In this document: one piece after another, positions 22,352 to 32,813 of the stretch | How the letters are laid out: every line of letters starts with the position of its first letter | Position numbering within the stretch: the first letter of the stretch is position 1 | Source: Acheta domesticus | Taxonomy: Eukaryota; Arthropoda; Insecta; Orthoptera; Gryllidae | Direction of reading: 5' to 3' | DNA: 64,000 nucleotides | Assembly (NCBI GenBank): GCA_031308135.1 | Contig: JAHLJT010003656.1 | Span: 74,264,698 to 74,328,697 of the forward strand | Made by a program: the position numbers and the translations under genes | The notes under the pieces: model-generated | What the model was told of the DNA's origin: nothing | What the model saw: only the letters and a program-made list of their open reading frames with translations | Database searches by the model: none

Positions 22352-22582
22352 AAATTACGAAACGTTTGTCTGTCCATCTGTGGTCAATGCTAGCACCTAA
22401 GCCGTTCAGCCGGTTTTCTCCAAAATTGATATCCCCAAATCTATCTGGCTGATGTCTCGGTCCATTGAATTTGAAATCGACATTTTAATTGGGGGGGGGT
22501 TCTTTACATGAAATCCCTCGGACATTTTCAAAATTATCAAAACATGGCACCAAATTTTTGGATTCAATTTTGTTGTCGGCTT
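22352..22582 (+). mobile_element. Helentron-like element, copy E (inverted fragment)
   Basis: Inverse of family sequence: 'gaaacgtttgtctgtccatctg' corresponds to the minisatellite side, and 'cccggacattttcaaaatt'-like sequence follows. It abuts copy D almost directly, in the opposite orientation, making a head-to-head junction. Confidence 0.6.
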
Positions 22583-22589
22583 AACTGTT

Positions 22590-24950
22590 GAGCTTAACTG
22601 TTGAGGACATATTCGACGGATAAGCTCACACCCTACACAGCGACCTTTCAAGTTAGTTTTATATTATTTCAGTCAGTATCACTAATTTCTCGTAATTCAC
22701 CACTGCTATTCTCTTCAATTATCATTGGCTTAGATACATATGAATTATGAAAGAATTCAGTTTTGGTATTGGAAGAAGAAGATTTCGAATTGCGAGAAAC
22801 TGTTTATGAAAACTGAATAACAGAAGGAACTGATATGTCTTCAGGAGTGGTACGCATCGAATCCCTATCACATGACAATTACATATGAAATGTACATATG
22901 AAATCTTTGCTGGTAAAGAACAAGTCTTGGAGTTACGTCATAGGAATCAAGAAGAGACCTGAACCCGATGGAACAAATGCTGCTGAAATAGATGAATGAA
23001 AGAAAAAGATCGTGAATTTTTATCTGATATCATACTTGCAATTCAGCCTTCAGAATTGAAGAAAGTTAAAAACTACAATACATCGAATGAACTTTGGACA
23101 CGATTAGAAAATATATATCAATCCACTGTTGTAGTTCGAAAGGTGACATTGCTCAAACGAGTCATCCTTTGCCGAATGGACAAAAAGATGGCGTACGAGA
23201 GCATTTAAAAAGATTCTTTGATGCCGTCGTCAAATTAAAGTACATAGAAGTAAATATTAATGACGATCTTCTATCGATATTATTGCTGTATAGCGTGCCG
23301 CATAGCTATGAGTACTTCCGGTGTGCAATAGATTCGACAGACCACCTACCAAAGCCAAACGCTCTTCGAATAAAGATAGAGGAAAGCGACGCCAAAAGGC
23401 CAAAACAATGAAGAAGAATCACCGCAGAATGCGTTAGCGGCATGCAAGAAGGCAACTCATCTACAAAATAAAAATTCTTGAGTATACTGAAACGACAAGA
23501 ATCGGAGATCAAACAAAGGCGCCGAAGTTACAACTTGCTATAAATGCAAGAAGCCAGGTTATATATCGAGGAATAGGCGTTCCGTCGGAAGTTGAACCAG
23601 AACATCGCAAATGTGAGCGACGTGAATTCGTCCCTGCATGTTACAACAGTTGTTGCACTTGTTATTTTGCTGAACCGGTGACCAGCGAGGGCAGCGTGTC
23701 GGTATAGAGGGTGCTCTTCCCATATGAGCAATAACCTGTCCAGATTCACCGCAATGGATTCACAGTTTTCAGAAACTCTGAGTTTAGCCGACAACTCGTC
23801 AGCCACGATCGAAACGAAAAGTATTGCGAAAATTTCTACGTAAGTGGACAGACGCATAAAAGCTTACGATCTGCGAGATACTTTGTACGTACCAGAGTTG
23901 CGATCAAATGTGCTTTCAGTAAGCAAGATTGTTGATAAAGGCCATTTTGTTGTTTTTAATAAATCTTCCGCACGTTTTTAAATGCTGTTTTATTAATCGC
24001 TGAAAGAAAGAATGATCTTTATTACTACGTACACGAAACACATTTAAAAGAAATGTCATGCAACGGGATAGAGCAATCCGAGCTGTACAAGTGTAAGATA
24101 GGTTGATCAATTTGTTTGACATATCCGTTTGGGACATTAAAATATTAAAGCCCTACGGGAATCCTTGAAGAATGGTATGTTAAGTAGAATGCGTGTTGTC
24201 GATCCTGATTCTCAATACCTGCCTAGGAGCTAAGATGACGCGAAAGTCATTTACACGGCAATTAATTAGAAAGACGTCAATCAGAGAATTAATCCACAGT
24301 AATGTTTGCGGTCCAATGCATGTGTTGTCGAACAGCGATGCACAATGCGTGTATTGTCCTCACTTTCATAGATGATGTAAGTCGATGGTGCGAAGAAGCA
24401 TTTAAAAAGTAGCATATATAAAACTCAAGATCCAAGTACTTAGTGAATTCAAGGAATTCGTGCAAATGATGTAGACTCAAAATGGCGTAAAAATTAAAGC
24501 ATTTGAATCTGACAAAGCAATAGAATACTTAAATAGGAAATTCGAAGATTTTTTTTTAGAAATGACAGAATTAACATCAACGAAACTGTTCCCAGGAACC
24601 CAGAGCTAAACAGGTCGGCAGAGATGAAGAACCGTACGCTCATGGAAACGGCGAGATGTCTTTTTGATACAAGCTGGTCTTCCAGACACTTTTTGGGCCG
24701 AAGCGGTTTCTACCACGAACTACCTGAGGAATAGATGTCCAATTAATTCGTTAAATGGTCGCAAGCTGTATGAAGCTTGGACAGGGACTATTCCAAAGTT
24801 ACTTATAAGCGTTCGTGTGATGTATACTTTCTAAACAAATCTGTGAAAATAGGGAAATTAGATCTACGAAGAAAGGCTGTAAAATTTTTGGGCCATGATG
24901 ATAGGTCGAAAAGGGTACGAGTATATGTCCCCGAGTGGCGAGTGGTTTTT
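22590..24950 (+). pseudogene. Copia-like LTR retrotransposon, 5' part: gag, zinc knuckle, integrase
   Basis: A possible primer binding site TGGTATTGGAAG lies near 22764. Gag starts at ATG 22835 (MSSGVVRIESLSHDNYI) and continues through stops and shifts with FLSDIILAIQPSELKKVKN, LWTRLENIYQS, and LLSILLLYSVPHSYEYFRCA. A zinc knuckle CYKCKKPGYISRN (23533-23570) has Ser in place of the usual His. Integrase follows: VCGPMHV, VLTFIDDVSRWCEE, IKAFESDKAIEYLNRKFEDF, and QAGLPDTFWAEAVSTTNYLR. The last recognisable part is FLGHDDRSKRVRVYVPEWRV near 24,890-24,945. There the frame breaks into TE2; the pol sequence resumes at 30214. Copia elements make virus-like particles and integrate by a DDE integrase; many stops show this one is dead. 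Confidence 0.88.
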
Positions 24951-25059
24951 AGTTTTCCGCTTACAGCTTCAAATCTATGCGTTCTATCGAAACAATTGTT
25001 ATTTGAAAAATTAAAGTAGATAAAATTTCTTACAAAATACATATATTGAAATATACCAA

Positions 25060-26165
25060 CAACGTCACGTCATAGAATCTTACGAGATCGTTGGCATCAT
25101 TCATCTAAGATGGTTATAATCGTGACCCGTTCCGAATTTATATTAAAATTTTGGGCGCCAGGAACAGGTTACGTTAATTAAAAATGACCAATGCTTCCAC
25201 AGCTAATTTCAACAAATGTATAAATGTCCGGCTAGTTGGGTCAATGGGTCCCGTTATGAATAATCGCTATCGCCTAGATAGCCGATTACTTGATCTGCCA
25301 ACTCTACAGTATGGCGAGGAATCTGAAAGGGAATAATTATCTACTTCTAACTACTTAACAAATTTTGATTGACCAAATAAAAATCTTTTCATTTCCCAAA
25401 AGAAAAAAAATTCAACAATTTAATTGACACTATTAACAATTTTTTTGTCCTTATGTCATGACCTCGTTTTAAAATATATCTTTTGTACTGCAGTACTTAT
25501 TTACCGTCTTGGTCGCCGACGCCCCGCAGTCTCTTCTCACTTGAATGTAGGCGATCCCAAGTTCCGCTTCTCTTCTAATCTTGCGACGTTGCCGACGCAT
25601 TCAGCCCTCACTGACTAGAATATCTACCGGTTCTTAATTGGTATTCAGAGTTCTTAGTCTTCCCCAACTAGTGGTAAAATATTAAAGTCCAAAACCGCAA
25701 TATAAGAAAAAACTTTCAAAGTCCTAATCGAACTTCCCGTTGCACATCAACTTCCAGAGTCCGAAAAACTATTGAGTCTCACTCGAAGCTTACAAGTCCT
25801 ACTTCACTAATGTTGATCTCGCGAGCGATCTTTACTACTCGACGACCACTATCAGAATGTCCAGTTCTCCCTGTTCTTTCGCCCTCAACGCTTCGGTATC
25901 CGTCCTTCGTTCCTCTTTTTTAAAACAAAACGACAAAATTAGACAGTCTATTCTCCCTTAGCCAATCCATTCATCTCTTATCAAACCAAGTAGCCACGCC
26001 CTCGACAGTCATTCCTTTTCAGACCAATCACACATTATTTTATTTGTCTATCTAGCCAGCGCCCCATCTCTTCAAGGCCTGAATGCAGTTTGTTGACCTT
26101 GCCAACCACTGCGCCGGCGTTGCCAAGGCTGTATATCGCCATTTGCATACCCTTTTGTCCAACCC
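25060..26165. other. Unassigned insert within TE2, possibly retroviral-like leader
   Basis: Not found in TE1. It includes 'tttgggcgccaggaacaggtt' near 25151, which looks a little like an LTR-element primer binding site, and a C-rich 700-base part that is unlike TE2. On each side TE2 has similar 30-base sequence ('acaaaatacatatattgaaatatacc' and 'cacaaaatattatatattttggtata'), so two overlapping TE2 pieces are possible. No coding region is visible. Confidence 0.35.
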
Positions 26166-26219
26166 ATTTACAGCCAATATTATTCACAAAATATTATATA
26201 TTTTGGTATATCACAATAT

Positions 26220-27435
26220 AAACTTTAAATTTGTGAGAAACTGTTTAGGCGCTACAGCGCGCTGAAAAATGGTTTCTTTTTCGGCCTCTGGCCAAAACGT
26301 GAGAAGAGCTCTTTCCAGCCATCCTACCTCGCGGTGGCGCTATAGTTTCAATTTATCATGCTTGAAAAATGCTATTGTTAACAAATGATTGGCATTGTTA
26401 AATGATTAACACTCTGATACAGAATCAGTAGGGACGTATTTGCTTGCGGAGTAGTAGTGTTTGTAAATCCTTAAAGCATACATCATAAGGTACACGTGCG
26501 TTAACTATTTTTGGATGTGGAAGAAACTTACCCTCAATTACATTTCTTCAATGGTAAATTACTATCCCTCGTCACTTTTTCCAACAAAACTAAAAATAGT
26601 TTGCATCGCTGATTCTACATCATGTATGTAGGACTTGACTATGATGTGTGTTCCTGTCGTCTTTAGGGGCTGGTGCTGTGCTTTCAAGTATATCTCAAAT
26701 AAGCAAGTGCATCAGCAGCTGACAATTCATTTACTGCCTCTGCGTAATATAATATAGCACGTCCAAAATCATCATTACGATTTCCCGCGAGTCATAAAAC
26801 AGTTTCTCTAACAGCTAATTTCCTCACAGGGGATTATAGATTTCGTTTAGAGGGAAGGTTTTTGATTTGTTTCTTCGCGAAGTCTCTCGTGGTTCATCCT
26901 CTCAACAAATAAGACAATGAGTTTTGAAGACAAAGTGAGATACGAATGAACGTAGTTGAGGTGATTCAGCCTCTTCTTGAGCTCTCTTCACGTAAGTAGA
27001 AAACAATTTTTCGTCTTCGTGTTGTTTCCTATACTTACCCTGGACTTCAATTTATGAGTTACATTTAAATGAAAAAGACTTGCCGCCTTTCTCTGGCTTC
27101 AACGAGATATTCCCACCCCCTTACTTTCATACAAGTTGTCTGCGTTCCATCTTCCAATAATTTATCGCAAATAGCCCACTCCCTGAAAAGCATTACGCAC
27201 GCGTAATAAAAACTGCAAATATTACAGGTTCATATTACTTTACAATGAGTTCGTGATGTGGCAAACTACGAGTATTTTTACAATTGACTGCCGATCTCGC
27301 GACAGCGCATAATATTGAGTTATCGCTGAAGAGTCAGTCACGCTCTAGTGCATGGTGTAGAATGATATTTCGCGTACAGTCACGAGCCGGCGAATGAAAT
27401 ACTTGGTGGAATAAAATGCATGTTATATATTTCCA
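26220..27435 (-). pseudogene. TE2 internal region: arm, ORF start and leader
   Basis: Reads in reverse the same order as TE1. 26230-26470 equals the inner arm (gtttaggcgctacagcgcgc). The complement of 26620-26830 encodes KLAVRETVL, AGNRNDDFGRAILYYAEAVN and ELSAADALAYLRY; further out come THCLIC and EDEKLFSTYVKRAQEEAESP. It keeps more of the N-terminal coding part than TE1, but lacks everything equivalent to 17,650-19,150, so it is an internal-deletion derivative. It supplies the empty site for the solo LTR. Confidence 0.65.
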
Positions 27436-27436
27436 A

Positions 27437-29943
27437 AAGAGTACCCCCGGATAAGATGGTAAAAAGTTCCCGTGAACCAAATTACATATGAGTAGTTACA
27501 CTATAATTCTAATATAAAAATAATATTTTTGAAAGGTTTCTTAGCCCCCGTCCCACCACCCACACCCCTCTACAGCCAAAAACAAGTATTTTTAATTTCA
27601 ATTTTTTCGTCAACTTAACACTATTTTATTTGACTGAAAAAATATGATAAATAAGATCACAATTTTTACTATCAGAAAAACATTTTTCAATATTTTCTCA
27701 GGCCAAAATTCAAACACAAAAAAATAACAAATATTTTTCCTGTGTCTTAGAAGCCCGGAACAGGCTCAAAAAAACTCTCAAAGGCTTCTCTTAAAACACA
27801 AATTGTTGTGAATTTTTTCAGATTTTTTCGATTGCTGGGCTGCAGTTAAAAAATAAAAACCATTTTCCCGCCTTTAAAACACTTGGACTTTCAATATACT
27901 TTGAAAATGACTGCAACAGTTCTGTGCATTTATTTGAGTGTTTATTATACATTTGTATACATTGTTGAAGTATCCAGGAATATTTTGACTCTGGAATATA
28001 GTTAAAAATTGTTTTTTTAAGCTTTCTAATCCTTTGTATAAGTAATCGTACGCTACGGAAAGACGATAGTTTTAGCAATAAGAAACAATCGACACAAGAC
28101 CTTGTAAGTGTGATACTGGTGGATAAAGAATTACACCCCATCCTATATCAAACATATTTTAGAAGAAAAAATATAAGTTTGCAGATTATGATACACAAAA
28201 AAAGGTTATTGCAACACACATTATAATAACAAATAACTCGGAAGCAATGCTTCCTAAGCCGTTTAAACCAGGTTTGCTTGTCTCATGGGGACACGACTTT
28301 TTTTTTTAGAACAAGTGAATTCTAACAGATGACGTGTTTTGGGGGACGGGTAGATGAGAAATGGGGAAATAAGGGACAGTTCGGATGCAGGTGAAGGATA
28401 GACGGGCGACAGTGGGGAAATGAAGGGGAACAGATTGGGCCCCGATTATGTTGTTGGGCTGTTTTTTCAAAATACCACTTTTATGATCATCCTATTTTAT
28501 AATTTTGCATATTAGTTCTTTTGGGTGCCCCCTTTCCATAGCATAGGTGGACAGAAAAGAGAAGCCGATATCAATGTAAAATTAAATTGAAGGAAAATAC
28601 TAAAATTATCTTTCACGATAAAATTAAGGGGGTCATTTTATTTTCTGTGAATTTTTATTTCAACGCTCAGGAATATTGGAATGGATTCTCTCGCACAGTA
28701 CTGTCTATAATGCCGTAAACTACTTTTCAGGGGATGGGAGTTTGCGGTTGGGTGCTACATTAAATCAATTTTCAATTTTCGTACAATTATTATTTACAAA
28801 GTGCAGAGTTTTCGCACGTGCACATATTGTACGAGTGTCTACATATTTACAAATATTCAAGAACAAATACTTAGGTAAGGGAAAAGAAAACTTTTTCTAT
28901 TGTCTGAAACATCTACAGACGTGAGAGCACAGGCTTCCGCAGTCAGTGTGTTACTATTTATCTGTCCGGAAGACGCCGCGTCCTAGGCTCAGTTGTCAAC
29001 GTTTCAGCTGCTATTCTGTGACCTTCCTCCTGGAGGAAGGTCGCACGTGCCTAGGACGCGGCAAGTGCTTGACTACAAATGTCTTAGTTTTTTTTAAACT
29101 ATAGCCCAGCTATTTAAAAAAAATTCACACGCATTCTGAGATGAAGTTTTAAGATTATTTTCGTGCCTATGTCGGTGTTCTAAGACACAGTAAAATAGTC
29201 CTTATGAATCTGGGTTCAACCTATTCCCCTTCATATCCCTACATCCCACATGTCCCCCAATTATCCTTCAAATATGACCGAATTATTATTTAATAAACTG
29301 CCAAAAACTATTATCTTTCCTTAGCGTATGATATTCTCATACAAAGGATTAGAAAGATTTAAAAAAATGATAATTTGTAAGTACATTCCAAAATCAAAAC
29401 ATGATTGGGTGCTACAACAATGTATACAAATGTATAATAAACATTAAAATAAATGCACAGAACCGTTGCAATCATTGTCAAAGTATTTTTAAAGTCCAGG
29501 TGTTATGAAGGCGGGAAAATTGTTTTTATTTTTTAAATTGCATCCCAGCAATCGAAAAAATCTGAAAAAAATGCACAACAATTTGTATTTTAAGAGGAAC
29601 CTTTGGCGGTTTTTTCGAACCTGTTCCAGGCTTCTAAGACACAGTAAAAAATATTTCTTGTTATTTTTTTCAAAAATATTTTTTTATGTTTGAATTTGGG
29701 CCCGAAAAAATATTGAAAATTGTTTTTCTGTATTTTTTCAGTCAGATAAAATAGTATTAGTTGACGAAAAAAAGTGAAATTAAAATAACAGGTTTTTTTA
29801 TGTAGATGGGTGTGGGTGGTGGAACGGGGGCTAAGAAAACTTTCAAAAATATTATTTTTGTGTTAGAATTATAGTGTAACTACTCATATGTTACATGGTT
29901 GAGGGGAACTTTTTGCCATCTTATCGGGGGGGACCCTTTAAAT
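27437..29943. mobile_element. TE3: long-inverted-repeat element inside TE2
   Basis: The left arm starts near 'agagtacccccggataagatgg' and the right arm ends with its inverse, 'ccatcttatcggggggg'. Matching continues inward through 'catatgagtagttacactat', 'cttagcccccgt.ccaccacccacacc', and 'aaagattagaaag.tt'-type blocks to about 28,100 and 29,330, giving arms of around 600 bases. The middle (28,100-29,330) includes a G-rich 'ggggaaatgaaggggaaca' part and a double palindrome (28975-29062). No transposase is visible. Ends are approximate and the target duplication is unclear. Confidence 0.65.
28975..29062. repeat. Nested perfect palindromes in TE3
   Basis: gccgcgtcctaggc (28975-28988) is inverted perfectly as gcctaggacgcggc (29049-29062). 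Between them lies a second palindrome with 11-base arms, gaccttcctcc-t-ggaggaaggtc (29020-29042). Its GC content is well above its surroundings. Confidence 0.9.
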
Positions 29944-30213
29944 TTTATACATGTATTATGTGGGAAATTTTATGTACTTTAAGTTTGTAAATAATAATTG
30001 TTTCGATAGAACGCATAGTTTTGAAGATATAAGCGAAAAACTAAAAACATGGCGAAATTTTAGGGTTTTACGCAATTTTCTCTGTGAAGCCGACCTTTTT
30101 TTGAGGTGGCAAACATCAAATTCGAATTTAGCACCCTCAAAAACATATAGAATCGTTGAGGAAAAAACTTCCAGAATTTTTTCTTGGGTCAGATACCATT
30201 TGACTGGACTGAA

Positions 30214-30721
30214 GAGTCAAGTTGCGATGATCACGTTATTGATGAGACTTTGAGTACAATCATTCAAACTTCAAGTAAGCTACTCTGTGTGATCGAAGTG
30301 AAGTAGAGAACGTACTCAACGGTGGTAACAACACGAGCGAGAGCATTCTTCACGACCAGAGAGGCCACGCGAGTTGCGACCGGGAAAGCGCGGAAGACCT
30401 TGTGAAATTATGTAAGATGCTCGACTAGCGTGAAATATGATTTTGTAGCATCAGTGGCGGAATTTCCAGAACCTTCTGCTGCCTCCGGCTCCGATAAAAT
30501 GGAGTGGATGTCGGCAATGGCCGAGGAATTTATTTCCGTTTTGAAGAATCAAATTTGGAGCCCAGCAAAATGCCCCAGTGACAGAGCAGCTCCTATTCGA
30601 AGCTATTTTGTTCTTAGAAACAAACACGATGCACCTGCACAAGATACTATGCTCATTAGACAATTTGACGTTACCATAGCATATCTCATCGGCACGACAG
30701 ATGAACTTGTATCTCCCAACA
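30214..30721 (+). pseudogene. Copia-like retrotransposon, pol continued (RT start)
   Basis: Continues the element cut at 24950. The frame 30430-30765 reads EWMSAMAEEFISVLKNQIWS, the conserved entry to copia RT (W-x-x-A-M-x-E-E...L), then PIRSYFVLRNKHDA, a weak match to the 'W-V-F-K-x-K' block. About 40 residues of RT are missing before IRQFDVTIAYLIGTTDELV, the motif A block (Q-F-D-V-x-x-A-[FY]-L-x-G). A SINE interrupts immediately after. The YVDD box is not present. Confidence 0.8.
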
Positions 30722-31036
30722 ACGGGGCACCGCCCCAGCCGGGACAAGCTCTAAGGCCCGGCTGATCTCCCGGCATGTGTGGTAGTGTAGTGCATGTTAG
30801 TGTAAGTGTCTGTGTAATGGGGATAGGACAAGGAGAGGAAGGAAAGATTGCGTGCCGGTCCGTGGCCCGTTTGTTAGGGTACTGCCCGGCATTCGCCTGG
30901 TGTTGATCGGAGAAACCACGGAAAACTATCGATTAGAGCAGCCGGTCGCTTGAATTCTCTTCCAGACAGCGACTGAATTCGACCTAGCAGACAAGCTAGT
31001 GTCGAAAATACTGCCGCAGTCGGAACTCAAACCTAA
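30722..31036 (-). mobile_element. SINE family 1, copy 3, body half (split)
   Basis: Reversed SINE: 'ctcccggcatgtgtggtagtg', 'ggtgttgatcgg', 'gaattctcttccagacagcg', 'tcgacctagcag', ending at 'cggaactcaaacctaa'. In unsplit copies this joins directly to the tRNA-like head; here the head is 1.7 kb away at 32724-32805. Confidence 0.8.
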
Positions 31037-32723
31037 GGTTCGTTCGCTGTAACTTCACTCCGCATGTAAATAAACTTTGAGTATATCACTCCGCTCTGTA
31101 GTTCGTGATTGGCTATGCCATTCGCGCCACGACCATTCTCAAATGCAAGCACGTGTCACAGCCAGAACTGTCATAGCATATTATTTTCATTAGTACTTCT
31201 TAAATACGCCCAAAATAACAGCCAAAATATGCAGATATTTTGTTGAAATATCACAGAACTTACGTTTACGTGTGTTCTTCCAAGGTTAGCAGTGAAATCT
31301 TGCCCGATACACGAATTTCAATAGAACATACAGTGACGTTCTTTTAAAATTTGGCAGTCCCGAATCTTCATTAACCACATCAAGAATTTTATTTTATGGT
31401 GGAAATTCGTTTCGAAGGGAATTTGAAGTTAGATCGAAAAAATGAGCACATGACTACGAATGAAAGATAAACAAATTCATCGCACTCGCCCTCCACCTGT
31501 CTTGCTCTACATCTCTTCTTACGTGGAGAAGTTACCTTTCTAATGCTTTAATTCATTACACAGTTTCAAACACTTCTGACACCGACACCTGCAAATCAGC
31601 AGTCATTTCTTCCACAAATTCCAAATTTCTTCCACAAATTCATCGCACTCGCCCTCCACCTGTCTTGCTCTACATCTCTTCTTACGTGGAGAAGTTACCT
31701 TTCTAATGATTTAATTCATTACACAGTTTCAAACACTTCTGACACCGACACCTGCAAATCAGCAGTCATTTCTTCCACAAATTCCAAATTTCTTCCACAA
31801 ATTCATCGCACTTGCCCTCCACCTGTCTTGCTCTACATCTCTTCTTACGTGGAGAAGTTACCTTTCTAATGATTTAATTCATTACACAGTTTCAAACACT
31901 TCTGACACCGACACCTGCAAATCAGCAGTCATTTCTTCCACAAATTCCAAATTTCTTCCACAAATTCATCGCACTCGCCCTCCACCTGTCTTGCTCTACA
32001 TCTCTTCTTACGTGGAGAAGTTACCTTTCTAATGATTTAATTCATTACACAGTTTCAAACACTTCTGACACCAACACCTGCAAATCAGCAGTCATTTCTT
32101 CCACAAATTCATCGCACTTGCCCTCCACCTGTCTTGCTCTACATCTCTTCTTACGTGGAGAAGTTACCTTTCTAATGATTTACTTCATTACACAGTTTCA
32201 AACACTTCTGACACCGACACCTGCAAATCAGCAGTCATTTCTTCCACAAAGTCATTGACGGATTTTTAGCTGCTAATTATTCAAATACATTAATACCACC
32301 TTCTTCTCACCACTGTGGAAGAAGTGTGTGATGTGGAAACAAAAATCCACGCAATGAGCAAACACATCTTTCACTAACCAAACAAAATACAGCATTATTT
32401 TAGAACTTTCTCATTCGAGAACGGAACTGCTACTGATAAAATTTGGCAAGAGTAGCGAACGAACGTAATCTCAAAGAGGTCCGTTGGCAGCTGAAGATTG
32501 GCAGGTAAGGTCACGCACGGTGTCTGATTTTACTTCAAGGCAAAGGAGAACATTATTTCCACTGTTTGTGTAGAGAGTCATGAAATAAATCAATTTTGAA
32601 AGGGACCTAACTCTTACAGCGCACGACGCCCTGAAGGGGAGTGTAGTGTCCGTCAGCCAATGTGGGCAAGTGACAACCACGTGCATTTGTTTACATGCTG
32701 AGTTAAGTTACAGCGAATGGACC
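31037..32723. mobile_element. Harbinger-like non-autonomous element splitting a SINE
   Basis: The left end is GGTTCGTTCGCTGTAACTTC and the right end, inverted, is GGTCCATTCGCTGTAACTTA; similarity goes on to 'gcatgtaaa.aaa', giving inverted repeats of about 38 bases. It is flanked by taa (31034-31036) and tta (32724-32726), compatible with a TWA target of PIF/Harbinger elements with one change. Ends starting GG also fit. No transposase. It holds a 163-bp tandem array (31471-32250); the remainder is unremarkable. Confidence 0.75.
31471..32250. repeat. 163-bp tandem repeat array, nearly five units
   Basis: Units start at 31471, 31634, 31797, 31960 and 32103, all with 'acaaattcatcgcact'. The first three steps are exactly 163 bases; the last is 143, because a 20-base block (attccaaatttcttccacaa) is absent. 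The units differ at only a few positions (for example gcactcgcc or gcacttgcc, atgctttaa or atgatttaa). Each unit also has its own short duplication of 'tcttccacaaatt'. Confidence 0.95.
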
Positions 32724-32805
32724 TTAGGACCTTCCAGTCAGAAGCACTGCAGTGACATCAGTTGACGGCCTGGGCCACCACTCCCGGTGGACCAGATCGC
32801 TTACA
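32724..32805 (-). mobile_element. SINE family 1, copy 3, tRNA-like head (split)
   Basis: Contains 'ttaggaccttccagtcagaa', 'gcactgcagtgacatcag' and 'ggcctgggccacca', the inverse of the SINE head. Together with 30722-31036 it makes one complete SINE. Confidence 0.8.
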
Positions 32806-32813
32806 GCACGGCT

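Larger units (their letters stand above)
24950..30213 (-). mobile_element. TE2: second copy of the TE1 family, inserted in copia (nested composite)
   Basis: Left remnant 24950-25060 (ttttagttttccgcttacag, then 'gcgttctatcgaaacaattg') and right arm 29945-30213 are inverse to each other and match the TE1 arms; the right end is TTTGACTGGACT, as in TE1. The internal parts at 26220-27435 are in reverse relative to TE1. The outer 150 bases or so of the left arm are missing. The copia pol sequence resumes directly after 30213. TE3 (27437-29943) interrupts the right-hand arm region, and 25060-26165 separates the left parts. Confidence 0.7.

Noticed and set aside
25140..25180. Primer binding site of a second LTR element
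   Set aside because: The match is short and no LTR pair or gag-pol could be placed around it.
28972..29064. Second hammerhead ribozyme candidate
   Set aside because: A GAAAC box is present on the minus strand but the CTGANGA box is not; it is better described as nested palindromes.
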